Shown piece after piece: positions 35,117-44,143 of a DNA stretch of 60,578 nucleotides. Source of the stretch: Planctomycetota bacterium (GTDB taxonomy: Bacteria; Planctomycetota; Planctomycetia; Pirellulales; Pirellulaceae); contig JAQCHP010000012.1 in the NCBI GenBank assembly GCA_027619595.1, positions 1-60,578 of the forward strand, given 5' to 3'. The notes under the pieces are model-generated. The model searched no databases. It was given only the letters and a program-made list of their open reading frames with translations, and was not told the origin of the DNA. How positions within the stretch are numbered: the stretch's first letter is position 1; each line of letters starts with the position of its first letter. The position numbers were made by a program, and so were the translations under genes.

Positions 35117-38100
35117 ATGCTATTCCGCTTGGGATTTTGGAATTTAGCGCAACGCCTTGGTGGGCAGCGTCGGGGATGGATGCGTCCCGGGAATCATCGC
35201 CAGCGATTGGCAAGCCGTTCACGACGGCTATTTCGGGAGACGCTTGAGACACGAGCGATGTTAGCCGTCTCCGGAACTGAGCCGGCCATCATCGGTACTG
35301 TCTTCCGCGACGCAAATGGTAACGGCGTATTTTCTAATAGTGAGGGGCTCGCAGGAGTTGCCGTACAGCTCTTCCGTGATGATGGCGACAGCCTCTTCGA
35401 AACAGACGGAAGCGACGTTCAAATCGGACCCGATTTCGTCACGCTGGCGGGTGGAATTTATGAATTTGACAATCTCGACGCAGACGCCAGGTACTTTGTG
35501 CGTCAGCAAGCACAAACCGTCAGTGGAAATTCGCTCGGACTTAAAGTTTCGCCGCTGACCGCGCCGGGGGTTCCCGGGATTACCATCGATTCGTTTTCGA
35601 CAAGTCATAATACCAGCGCAAGTCCCGCAGACCCAACTCCCGCTGAAAGTCGCATCGCAGCGGCGGAAGCGCTCGGCGGCGAACGCGACATCGCGGCGGT
35701 CTGGACGACGGGGTCTAATTCTTTCGACGTGGAAGTGAGCCCATTTGCGTCCGACTCGCTGCAAATATCAACGGGTCCCGGCGTGAATGGTCTAGGGACC
35801 GTAGTCTGGGACGGAATCGATACGGTCGATCACCAAATCGCGATGGGCCTCAATGGTGTGGATTTAACTACCGGAGGCAACACCGGATTTGTCGTGAGAT
35901 TAGGTGCAGAACCCGCGGGCGCTACTCTGAACCTAAGAATCTACAACGGGAACGTCGGGAATTTCTCCGAAGTCTCCGCACCGATCCCCAACACCGGAGG
36001 CGGCACAGCCTCTGAATTTTTGATAATTCCGTTTAGTGGATTGGTCGGAGCGGTCACACCATTCGATGTTGACGCCATACGCATGACGATCGACGGTGGC
36101 GGAGCGGCCGCTGACACCGGGGTAAGCCTCTTTGGGACCATCGGCGCGAAGGTGGTCAATTTCCAAAACGAAGCACGGATCGACCTCACCATCACGAAGG
36201 ACGACTCGGTAGCAATCGTAAACCCATTGCAACAGGTCAATTATACGGTTCGCGTGACAAATCTGGGGCCGAGCGACGTGATCGACGCAAACGTCGTGGA
36301 TAATTTCCCGAGTAGCCTGACACTCGTTAGCTACACGACTACAACCACCGGAACGGTTTCGGGCCAAAGCACCAGTGGTACTGGAAACATTAACGACTTG
36401 GTCAATATGGCAGCTGGCAGCACCCTGACTTACAACGTCATCGCGACCGTTGCGGCAAATGCGTCGGGACAACTCGTGAACACCGCCACAGTAACTGCCC
36501 CCAGCGGTGTACTGGATATTAACGTCTCGAACAACTCAGATACCGATATAGACACCATCCAAACTACCGTCGACTTGCAAATTACCAAGACTGACGGGCT
36601 CAGCACAGTACGCCAGGGGCAACAGATCACTTACATCATCGTAGTGAGCAATGCTGGTCCCAGTGACATTTTAGGAGCTGCCGTTACCGACACGTTCCCT
36701 AATTCATTGACCAATGTTACGTTCACGAGCAGTACCACGACGGGCACCGTCTCGGGTAACACGGCGTCGGGCACAGGACATATTAACGATCTGATTAACA
36801 TTTCGGCCAATAGTTCGGTAACCTATACGGTCAACGCGACGGTCTCACCGACGGCAACCGGGAGTATTTCAAATACGGCCATCGTCAGTCCACCCATCAA
36901 CGTGACCGACATCGATACGGACAACAACTCGGCTGTCGACACCGACGTTGTCGTACCCGTCGCAGATCTTTCCATTACGAAAACGGATGGACAGACCCAG
37001 GTGACACCGGGCCAAGTTTTGACCTACACGATTACTGTAAACAATCAAGGACCCAGCGCGGTCACGGGGGCCACGGTGGCCGATACATTTCCTGCCGGTC
37101 TAACGGCGGTGAGCTTCACTAGTATCGCGGCGGGCGGCGCCACGGGAAATTCGGCCACGGGAACGAATGCGATTAATGATACCGTGAACCTGCCCAATGG
37201 TGGATCCATTGTTTACACAGTTACGGCCACCGTAGCGAACAATGCTGCCGGCACGATCGAGAATACAGCGACCGTCCTATCGCCAAACGGCGTTGACGAC
37301 CCGACACCGATCAACAATACGGCGGTAGATACCGACACGGTCCAACCGTTGGTCGACTTATCGGTCACAAAAACTGACGGAGTTACCACTGCGGTTCCCG
37401 GACAAAACGTTACTTACACCATCGTCGTGTCAAACGCTGGGCCAAGCATTGCGACGGGAGCTACGTTTACAGACACGTTCCCAGCGGCACTGCAGAACCC
37501 CACCTTTACGAGCATCGCAGCCGGCGGCGCCAGCGGAAACACAGCCAGCGGATCGGGGAACCTAAATCAAACGCTCAACCTGCCGGTTGGAGCGTCGGTA
37601 ACTTATACGGTGTCGGGCACAGTGTCTCCCAATGCAACTGTTTCGCTCGCCAACACGGCGACCGTAACCGCGCCGACGGGGGCTGCGGAAACCGTTACGA
37701 TCAATAACACGGCGACAGACACCGATACACTCAATCCAACCGCTGATCTGTCGGTGACAAAGACGAACAATGTCAATTCGGTCGTGCCAGGTCAGTCGAC
37801 AACGTATGTCATCGTGGTATCCAACGCCGGTCCAAGCACTGTGGCGGGTGCAGCGTTTACGGATACTTTTCCCGCGAACTTACAAAACGTCACGTTCACG
37901 AGTTCGGCTTTGGGGGGCGCCACCGGCAACACGGCGAGTGGCTCCGAAAACTTGAACCAAACGCTCACCATGCCACCCAACAGCTCGGTAACGTACAACG
38001 TGACCGGGACAGTGAGTTCCAGTGCGACGGGGAGTCTCGCCAACACAGCAACGGTCACAGCACCTTCCGGAGTAACGGAAGTTAACACATCCAACAACAC

Positions 38101-39313
38101 TGCTACCGACACGGATCCGCTAAATCCGCAGGTAGATCTCGCGATCACCAAGACTGACGGTCAAACCACGGCCGTCCCAGGGCAGGCACTTACGTATACC
38201 ATCGTCGTCTCGAATACTGGCCCCAGCGCCGTCACCGGCGCGACGGTAGCCGACACGTTTCCTGCAACGTTGACGAATGTGACCTACACGAGCACCACTT
38301 TGGGCGGCGCCACCGGCAATACCGCGGCGGGAAGCGGTAACATTAGCAATACGGTCAACATGCCCGTAGGAAGTTCCATTACCTACACCGTCACCGGTAC
38401 GGTCTCCGCAGCGGCAACTGGGTCAATTGCAAATACGGCAACGGTGACACCGCCGGCAGGGGTCACCGACTCCAACAACGTCAATAATTCCGCCACAGAC
38501 ACCGATACCCTGACTCCGAGGGTCGACCTTTCGATTACCAAGACGAACGGTGTCACACAAGTCACCGCTGGGCAATCAACCACGTATACGATTGTTGTAA
38601 GCAACGCAGGTCCGAGTAGCGTAACAGGGGCAACGGTAGTCGATACATTTCCCACCGGCCTCACAAACGTAACATTCACAAGTTCAGCCGCCGGAGGTGC
38701 GACTGGAAACCGGGCGTCGGGTACAGGCAACCTCAACGAAACGCTGAACCTTCCCGTCGGAAGCTCGGTAACCTACGCGATTACCGGTACGGTGGCCGTG
38801 TCCACAACCAGCCCGCTCGCCAATACAGCCACCGTAACGGCACCTGCGGGCGTGACAGAATCGAACACTGTGAACAACACGGCCACCGATAGTGATACCG
38901 TCCTGCCAGCACCCGCCAGCCTAACGGGGAGTGTCTATGTTGATTCCAACGCCAACGGCGTGCGGGACGCCTCGGAGCCCGGCATCGCTGGAGTCGTCGT
39001 TACGTTAGCACCTCAAGCCGGCGGGAATGCACGGACCGCGACGACCGATGCGAGCGGAAACTATTCCTTCACCGGACTAAGTCCTGGTGCTTACAACGTA
39101 ACTGCATCGACCCCTACAGGGTTCAGGGACGGAAGTGAAAGTCTCGGCACGGGTTCCACCTCCGCCCAAGTATCTGCCAACGATCAGTTCTTTATAGAAC
39201 TTGCTTCGGGCAACAACGCTACTGCATTCAACTTCGGTGAGCTACGATCGGCGATCTCGAAACGCGATCTGCTCGCATCGGCGTTTGCGAATACGGCAGC
39301 CGCAAATGCGTAG
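35117..39313 (+). CDS. LEPR-XLL surface protein with SdrD_B domains and seven DUF11 repeats
   Basis: A 1398-residue exported protein. The N-terminus is basic and ends in LETRAMLAVSG, a form of the LEPR-XLL motif that marks planctomycete exported proteins. SdrD_B domain 1 follows (about 57-120, GTVFRDANGNG). A domain of about 200 residues of unknown fold, shared with the next gene, comes next (about 155-350). Seven DUF11 modules of 130 residues run from about 356 to 1270, each starting like DLSITKTDG and containing TYTIVVSNAGPS. A second SdrD_B domain follows (GSVYVDSNANGVRDASEPG), and the end is ISKRDLLASAF plus ten residues. It probably forms part of the cell surface or an adhesin. ATG at 35117 is chosen as the start of the LEPR-XLL leader. 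Confidence 0.9.
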   Translation: MLFRLGFWNLAQRLGGQRRGWMRPGNHRQRLASRSRRLFRETLETRAMLAVSGTEPAIIGTVFRDANGNGVFSNSEGLAGVAVQLFRDDGDSLFETDGSDVQIGPDFVTLAGGIYEFDNLDADARYFVRQQAQTVSGNSLGLKVSPLTAPGVPGITIDSFSTSHNTSASPADPTPAESRIAAAEALGGERDIAAVWTTGSNSFDVEVSPFASDSLQISTGPGVNGLGTVVWDGIDTVDHQIAMGLNGVDLTTGGNTGFVVRLGAEPAGATLNLRIYNGNVGNFSEVSAPIPNTGGGTASEFLIIPFSGLVGAVTPFDVDAIRMTIDGGGAAADTGVSLFGTIGAKVVNFQNEARIDLTITKDDSVAIVNPLQQVNYTVRVTNLGPSDVIDANVVDNFPSSLTLVSYTTTTTGTVSGQSTSGTGNINDLVNMAAGSTLTYNVIATVAANASGQLVNTATVTAPSGVLDINVSNNSDTDIDTIQTTVDLQITKTDGLSTVRQGQQITYIIVVSNAGPSDILGAAVTDTFPNSLTNVTFTSSTTTGTVSGNTASGTGHINDLINISANSSVTYTVNATVSPTATGSISNTAIVSPPINVTDIDTDNNSAVDTDVVVPVADLSITKTDGQTQVTPGQVLTYTITVNNQGPSAVTGATVADTFPAGLTAVSFTSIAAGGATGNSATGTNAINDTVNLPNGGSIVYTVTATVANNAAGTIENTATVLSPNGVDDPTPINNTAVDTDTVQPLVDLSVTKTDGVTTAVPGQNVTYTIVVSNAGPSIATGATFTDTFPAALQNPTFTSIAAGGASGNTASGSGNLNQTLNLPVGASVTYTVSGTVSPNATVSLANTATVTAPTGAAETVTINNTATDTDTLNPTADLSVTKTNNVNSVVPGQSTTYVIVVSNAGPSTVAGAAFTDTFPANLQNVTFTSSALGGATGNTASGSENLNQTLTMPPNSSVTYNVTGTVSSSATGSLANTATVTAPSGVTEVNTSNNTATDTDPLNPQVDLAITKTDGQTTAVPGQALTYTIVVSNTGPSAVTGATVADTFPATLTNVTYTSTTLGGATGNTAAGSGNISNTVNMPVGSSITYTVTGTVSAAATGSIANTATVTPPAGVTDSNNVNNSATDTDTLTPRVDLSITKTNGVTQVTAGQSTTYTIVVSNAGPSSVTGATVVDTFPTGLTNVTFTSSAAGGATGNRASGTGNLNETLNLPVGSSVTYAITGTVAVSTTSPLANTATVTAPAGVTESNTVNNTATDSDTVLPAPASLTGSVYVDSNANGVRDASEPGIAGVVVTLAPQAGGNARTATTDASGNYSFTGLSPGAYNVTASTPTGFRDGSESLGTGSTSAQVSANDQFFIELASGNNATAFNFGELRSAISKRDLLASAFANTAAANA
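36182..38914 (+). repeat. Seven in-frame DUF11 modules of 390 bp
   Basis: The codons for the module start occur at 36182, 36572, 36965, 37355, 37745, 38135 and 38525. The spacing is 390 bases except for one of 393. The modules are similar in protein but clearly diverged in DNA, so the expansion is not recent and they should not be prone to slippage. Confidence 0.9.
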
Positions 39314-39527
39314 GCCATTTCCAAGAGTTTGCAACGCTGGCAATGGCAAGTCGTCGCTAGCAAGATGCACAATGTGATAACTGTTTGTCCCTCGGTTGGG
39401 GAACGTTACGCTTGGGCTTGCGTTGAACGGCAATTCCGGGGAAAGTCTCCGCAAATTTCCACCGATACACTTACTAACTTGGCTCTGCGCGGGCCTGGTG
39501 GGCCAACACCCGGAGGATTTGCCGTCG

Positions 39528-41330
39528 ATGAAATTCCCACAGAACATCTTGAGCCTCTGGAAAAGCAATCGATCGGATATGCGCCGCCCGCAAGTGCAGC
39601 GAAGTCTTCGCACAGAGTCGCTGGAAGTCCGTGCCCTGCTGGCCGTGTCGGGAACTGAACCGGCGATTGTCGGAACGGTCTTTGTGGACAACAACGGAAA
39701 TAGCCAACTCGACACTGGCGAGGGAATTCAAGGCGTTTCCGTCCGACTGTTTCGCGACGACGGGGATAGCACCTTCGAATCCAATGGCAGTGACGTGCAG
39801 GTTAATTCTCTGCAGTTAACGAATTCCAGCGGTGTTTACGAATTCGACAACCTCGATCCGGACGCGAGCTATTTCGTAGAACAAGCCGCGCAAACGGTGG
39901 GAGGCGTTGGATTGACGGCGCAAGTCTCGGCGTTACTACGCCCGGGAGTGGCTGGCATTGTCATCGACGAATTTACGACGTCACAGTCAAGCCAAGCGAC
40001 GCCGAGCGCCCCGAATCCGACCGAAACGCGTGTCTTGGCCAGCGAGGCTATTGGAGGACAGCGTGACTTAGACTCCCAGTGGAACGCCGGTTCCAACACA
40101 TTTAACGTCGAATCGAACCCGTTCAATTCGGCAACACTGCAGGTATCGGCTGGGCCAGGCGTAGACGGTCTGGCGACGATCGTTTGGGACGGTGTTGACT
40201 CGGTGGACAACCAAATTTCGATGGGGTTAAATGGTGTCGACCTGACCGCCGGCGGAAATACAGGAATCATGTTGCGTCTCGGTGCTGAACCGGCGTCAGC
40301 CACGCTCACGCTGCGAATCTACCAAAACAGTGACAGCAATTTTTCTCAGGCCACGGTAACCGTGCCACAAACTTCCGGCGGAACGGCATCGGAGTTTGTC
40401 GTGGTACCTTTCTCCACCTTCGCGGGAAATGTTCAACCATCCGACGTGGACGCGATTCGAATGACAATCGATGCCGGCACAGCAGCCACCGACACCGAAG
40501 TCGCCGTGATTGGCGCCATCGGTGCTAAGGTAGCAAATTTTCGTAACGATCGCCGAACCGACCTCGAAATCACGAAGACCGACAATTCGACTTCGATTCA
40601 GCCTTTACAGGATCTCACGTACACAATTCGCGTGTCTAACCTTGGGCCAAGCGATGTGCAGGGAGCGCGCGTTGTCGACAACTTTCCATCGAGCCTAACC
40701 AACGTCCGCTACACTTCTGCGCCCACCGGCACGGTGACTGGCCATACGCCAACCGGAACCGGTAACATCAACGATACGATCAACATTACAACCGGCTCGG
40801 CACTCACTTACACCGTCCAAGCCACCGTTGCAGCAACCGCAACAGGCACGATTGAGAACACAGCAACCGTAACAGCGCCGGCGGGGATCTCAGAAATTTC
40901 GCTTTCCAACAATTCGGCCACCGACTCCACGGCCATCGTCCAGCCGATCCCGGCAAGCCTCAGTGGTCGCGTCTATTTCGACGTCAACAACAACGGATCG
41001 AAAGAGACCTCCGAACCTGGAATCGAGGGTGTTCTGGTAACATTAACGCCGCAAGCGGGCGGCACCGCGAGAACTACGAACACGGATTCCGCGGGTGCTT
41101 ATTCCTTTACCGGGCTGACTGCCGGTTCTTACCGGGTACGACAAACCCAGCCCACAGCGTTTCGAGACGGGGCGGAAAGTGTCGGAATCGGAGCGGTACG
41201 CGGAGAAGCTACCGCCAATGATGAATTCTTTGCTGAACTGGCGTCCGGAAACAATGCTACTGTGTTTGATTTCGGCGAAGTACGAGCGGCAATCTCGAAA
41301 CGCGACCTGTTGGCATCGGCATTTCGGTAG
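39528..41330 (+). CDS. LEPR-XLL surface protein with SdrD_B domains and one DUF11 repeat
   Basis: A 600-residue paralogue of the previous gene with the same domain order: basic leader with LEVRALLAVSG (LEPR-XLL type, about residue 33), SdrD_B (GTVFVDNNGNSQLDTGEG), the shared 200-residue domain (QRDLDSQWNAGSNTFNVES, TIVWDGVDSVDNQISMGLNG), one DUF11 module from about residue 344, a final SdrD_B domain (GRVYFDVNNNGSKETSEPG), and the end ISKRDLLASAFR. The shared 11-residue end suggests a sorting or anchoring role; that is inference. The ATG at 39528 has GGAGG eleven bases upstream. The gene begins 214 bases after its paralogue and arose by tandem duplication. Confidence 0.9.
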   Translation: MKFPQNILSLWKSNRSDMRRPQVQRSLRTESLEVRALLAVSGTEPAIVGTVFVDNNGNSQLDTGEGIQGVSVRLFRDDGDSTFESNGSDVQVNSLQLTNSSGVYEFDNLDPDASYFVEQAAQTVGGVGLTAQVSALLRPGVAGIVIDEFTTSQSSQATPSAPNPTETRVLASEAIGGQRDLDSQWNAGSNTFNVESNPFNSATLQVSAGPGVDGLATIVWDGVDSVDNQISMGLNGVDLTAGGNTGIMLRLGAEPASATLTLRIYQNSDSNFSQATVTVPQTSGGTASEFVVVPFSTFAGNVQPSDVDAIRMTIDAGTAATDTEVAVIGAIGAKVANFRNDRRTDLEITKTDNSTSIQPLQDLTYTIRVSNLGPSDVQGARVVDNFPSSLTNVRYTSAPTGTVTGHTPTGTGNINDTINITTGSALTYTVQATVAATATGTIENTATVTAPAGISEISLSNNSATDSTAIVQPIPASLSGRVYFDVNNNGSKETSEPGIEGVLVTLTPQAGGTARTTNTDSAGAYSFTGLTAGSYRVRQTQPTAFRDGAESVGIGAVRGEATANDEFFAELASGNNATVFDFGEVRAAISKRDLLASAFR

Positions 41331-41338
41331 GCTAGAGC

Positions 41339-42073
41339 CTAAGATTTGACACCGACGCCGAGCAGCTTGAGGACAGCCTCGCTTGGCCGAGGAATCACGT
41401 GGGCGGCGATGAGTTTGCCCAATTCAGGTACCCTCGCCTTACCAGCTTCGACGGCAGCGTTGACTGCCGCAACGTCCCCCTTGATCAGGATCGTAATATA
41501 TCCGCCACCTAACTTCTCTTTGCCCAAGACCTCTACGTTGGCCGCTTTGCACGCCGTATCAATGGCTTCAATGACAGCGGTAAACCCTTGTGTCTCAAGA
41601 AGGCCGATCGCAAAAGGAGCTGGAGAATTCATCGTTTTATTCCCTATTCCGGTGTCTGTTTTACTCTGTTTAGTTTTATCGGTTGCACGTTGCTCGTGAG
41701 AATTCTTGGACCGCTCACTGGCTACCTTGCCTGAATCAACACCGTCTGCGGTATCAGCAAACGCGTAAACGATGTTCTGTTCAATCAGCGGATTGTACTC
41801 TACGGGGGAGAGAATTCCTGCCCACGCCCGTGCGTCGGGAGCCTCAATGACCGTGCTGAGACACTTGGCTTGTAGCGTATCCGCAACGCGTTGCGCAACG
41901 TCCACGGCGGTCTGCAACGCTCCAGCGTCACCAGCGATTTTGAGGACGAACCCGTAATAGTCGTTGAGTTCGGCTTGTATCAATCGGATCGACGCCGCTT
42001 TTTCGGCCTGGTCCAAAATAACCAAGGCCGCCCCGAGGGCCGTAATCTCCAGAATGGCAATACCTTCTCGCAT
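41339..42073 (-). CDS. Tandem-BMC-domain microcompartment shell-like protein
   Basis: A 244-residue protein with two bacterial microcompartment domains. Domain 1 (about 3-95) is divergent: AILEITALGAALVILDQAEK, DYYGFVLKIAGDAGALQTAVD. A hydrophilic linker of about 60 residues rich in Lys, Asp and Thr follows. Domain 2 (about 150-240) is canonical: FAIGLLETQGFTAVIEAIDTA, EVLGKEKLGGGYITILIKGD, HVIPRPSEAVLKLLG. Most two-domain shell proteins (BMC-T) have a short linker and form pseudohexamers. An ATG at 41632, eight bases after AGGGA, could start a stand-alone 97-residue BMC-H form of domain 2. No pentamer protein or microcompartment enzyme lies in the window. ATG at 42073 is my choice; GTG codons lie just upstream. 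Confidence 0.8.
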   Translation of the reverse strand: MREGIAILEITALGAALVILDQAEKAASIRLIQAELNDYYGFVLKIAGDAGALQTAVDVAQRVADTLQAKCLSTVIEAPDARAWAGILSPVEYNPLIEQNIVYAFADTADGVDSGKVASERSKNSHEQRATDKTKQSKTDTGIGNKTMNSPAPFAIGLLETQGFTAVIEAIDTACKAANVEVLGKEKLGGGYITILIKGDVAAVNAAVEAGKARVPELGKLIAAHVIPRPSEAVLKLLGVGVKS

Positions 42074-42213
42074 GCACACCACTATGGCGCATCGGGCCAC
42101 GGGTCGTCAAGCAGTCGAATGGAATCGATTCGCCGCGGCCGTCAATGGCGATCTTAATGATTCTGGGAATTCGCGGCTAACAACAGGGTTATCTAATTTT
42201 CCATGTCGGGCAC

Positions 42214-43671
42214 CTACCGTGTCGGGAGCTGGATTCCCCACACCGACCCGCGGGTACGATTGCGTCGGATGGGGTTCTGTTGAGCGGCCAGGCGGGCGGC
42301 CGGGTGGATGCCCACCAGTTGGAGACTTCCGCCGTTTGATTCCGCAATCGCTTGTAACCGACGACCCGACAGGGGATCAGGAACAGTAAGTCCAACGGCA
42401 TTCAGAATGAATGTACGTCGCTCCGACTGCAAGATGTGCGCCATCGCCTTCTCGCTTTGAATCACTCCGTCCGACAACAGATAAACGGTGTCCGGACCAA
42501 GTTTTTCGGCGAACTCGAACGCCTTAAGAAGTTGTCCACCCGTGCACATTTCCACCGTGGAAAGCCAGCTAGAAAACCGCTGCTTGTTGTCACGCGTCGC
42601 AGGAATAAGGTCGGCAGCTGTGGCCGGATGAAAGAGTCCATAGGCAGTATCACTGTAGAAGATCACGTAAAACGATTGATCGGTCGATAAAGCCATGACG
42701 CTTCGATGGAGCTCCGCTAAAGCCGTTTCAAACCGACCAGAATGCATACTATTGGAGTTATCGACAAGATAAACGACTCGTTGCGACGTGCTACGCGTGC
42801 CAAAGAATTCAACTGAGAGCCCCTTCTTTCGCCGCATTCGTGATTCGCGACGACGACGCTCCGAGTCTCGGTCAACCGCGCGTGGTGGAGGTGATGCTGC
42901 ATCATTGTCCGTCGAGGTTTTTGCCGGGGATGCAATTGGCGATTCCAGTGGAACAGGAACAGTCGGAGTCAACTCTTCCACCCAATTCGAGTCCAAGATC
43001 TCAGCGTCGGCGGAAAATACCTTGGTCAGATCGACTTCGGGCGGGACCGCTTCTTCCGGCACGGGAATCTCGGGTAGTTGTGGTTGCTCGATTGTCGCGA
43101 ACTCGACAACGGCTAGCTCCAATGGCTCAGAATGTGCCGCCTGCAGCAAGAGGTTGACCGGATTGAGTTCGCCTCGACTTGTGATCGTCCAACAGGCAAG
43201 AATCACAAGAATACTGGCGTGCAACATGATGCTGACCACCCAGCTCTTGTTGCTTTTCTCTGACCAGCGCCGTTTAACGTACTGGGCGGCAGCCACGAGC
43301 CAAGGGACGACCAGGCGCGAGCGACGTCTCTGGTTCGAGCGTCGAGATTGAGTCAAACGGTTCAATTGGATGCGGATCGTTTGGCCAGTCGACTCTTCCG
43401 CGCTCTTGAATCCAGGTGGTGTCGAGACTTTTTGTGGTGACGGAAGATGTTTCTTGGGACGGTCGGGACCACCTGGGGAACTTTTCGCCGGCTGCGGACG
43501 GTCACTTTTCGTCGCATTCGGATGCGGCGCCGGAAAATCACGGTGACTCGGCTGGCGTTCCAAGTCATCGAGCCCCGTCTCAAGCTGTTCGACGTGCCTT
43601 TGCAGGCGGTCCAGCTCACCCTTTAAGTCGGAGAGCCTGTACCGTAGCGATGGCAATTTGGGTTGGTTCAT
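42214..43671 (-). CDS. Membrane-anchored VWA domain protein
   Basis: A 485-residue protein. The start has a coiled coil (RYRLSDLKGELDRLQRHVEQLE), then a Pro/Lys-rich linker and one membrane helix near residues 145-165 (SIMLHASILVILACWTI). A long Pro/Glu/Val-rich segment leads to an Arg-rich patch (ERRRRESRMRRKK) and a VWA domain from about 300 (VVYLVDNSNSMHSGRFETAL, the metal-site DxSxS; TVYLLSDGVI later). Cytoplasmic N-terminus and exported VWA domain are likely. VWA proteins of this layout are common in planctomycetes; the role is unknown. ATG at 43671 places the coiled coil at the start. It is 140 bases upstream of the BMC gene on the same strand. Confidence 0.82.
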   Translation of the reverse strand: MNQPKLPSLRYRLSDLKGELDRLQRHVEQLETGLDDLERQPSHRDFPAPHPNATKSDRPQPAKSSPGGPDRPKKHLPSPQKVSTPPGFKSAEESTGQTIRIQLNRLTQSRRSNQRRRSRLVVPWLVAAAQYVKRRWSEKSNKSWVVSIMLHASILVILACWTITSRGELNPVNLLLQAAHSEPLELAVVEFATIEQPQLPEIPVPEEAVPPEVDLTKVFSADAEILDSNWVEELTPTVPVPLESPIASPAKTSTDNDAASPPPRAVDRDSERRRRESRMRRKKGLSVEFFGTRSTSQRVVYLVDNSNSMHSGRFETALAELHRSVMALSTDQSFYVIFYSDTAYGLFHPATAADLIPATRDNKQRFSSWLSTVEMCTGGQLLKAFEFAEKLGPDTVYLLSDGVIQSEKAMAHILQSERRTFILNAVGLTVPDPLSGRRLQAIAESNGGSLQLVGIHPAARLAAQQNPIRRNRTRGSVWGIQLPTR

Positions 43672-44143
43672 GGGCACAGCTCCTGTCAACAAATCCCCGG
43701 AAAACGATCACAAACCTTTGCCGCTTATCACCACGACGCAAAGGACGCCCGAAACCGAACACGTGACAGGCAAAATTTTCGAAAACTTTGCCAAAAAGAA
43801 GAATCCGGAAAATTGCGAGATAGTAGGTGCGGGTTACGATTTTCTGGAATATCAGCCCAGAGCTAGTTAAGAAGGTCGAGGGGCAAAGATAGCGGTGGCA
43901 GCAATTATTTCGCCGGAAGTGTACTCTATTCCGCCGAAAGCGTGTCAAATTCTTGACCACGAAGGACCGTTCGACTCAAATGGAAAGCATGCGGGTTGTG
44001 CTCGCGAAATGAGGCAACGCAACGGTTGCTATGGAGATGGCCCACGGGCGCTGTGGACGAATCTCGCAAGAAGGTAACGCACCAAGAGCGGCGTAGGTAA
44101 GTTACGATAATCGGTCACAGGGTCTACTACCGAGAAGCAGAGC
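43672..44143. other. Divergent intergenic region, VWA gene and haloperoxidase gene
   Basis: No convincing gene. Two plus-strand frames of about 67-70 codons overlap at 43658-43870, but they have no family resemblance and lie over the likely promoter of the minus-strand VWA gene. The region should hold promoters for both flanking genes. Confidence 0.5.

Noticed and set aside
43658-43870. Plus-strand frames of about 70 codons upstream of the haloperoxidase gene
   Set aside because: Two overlapping frames compete, neither resembles a known protein, and both cover the start of the minus-strand VWA gene.
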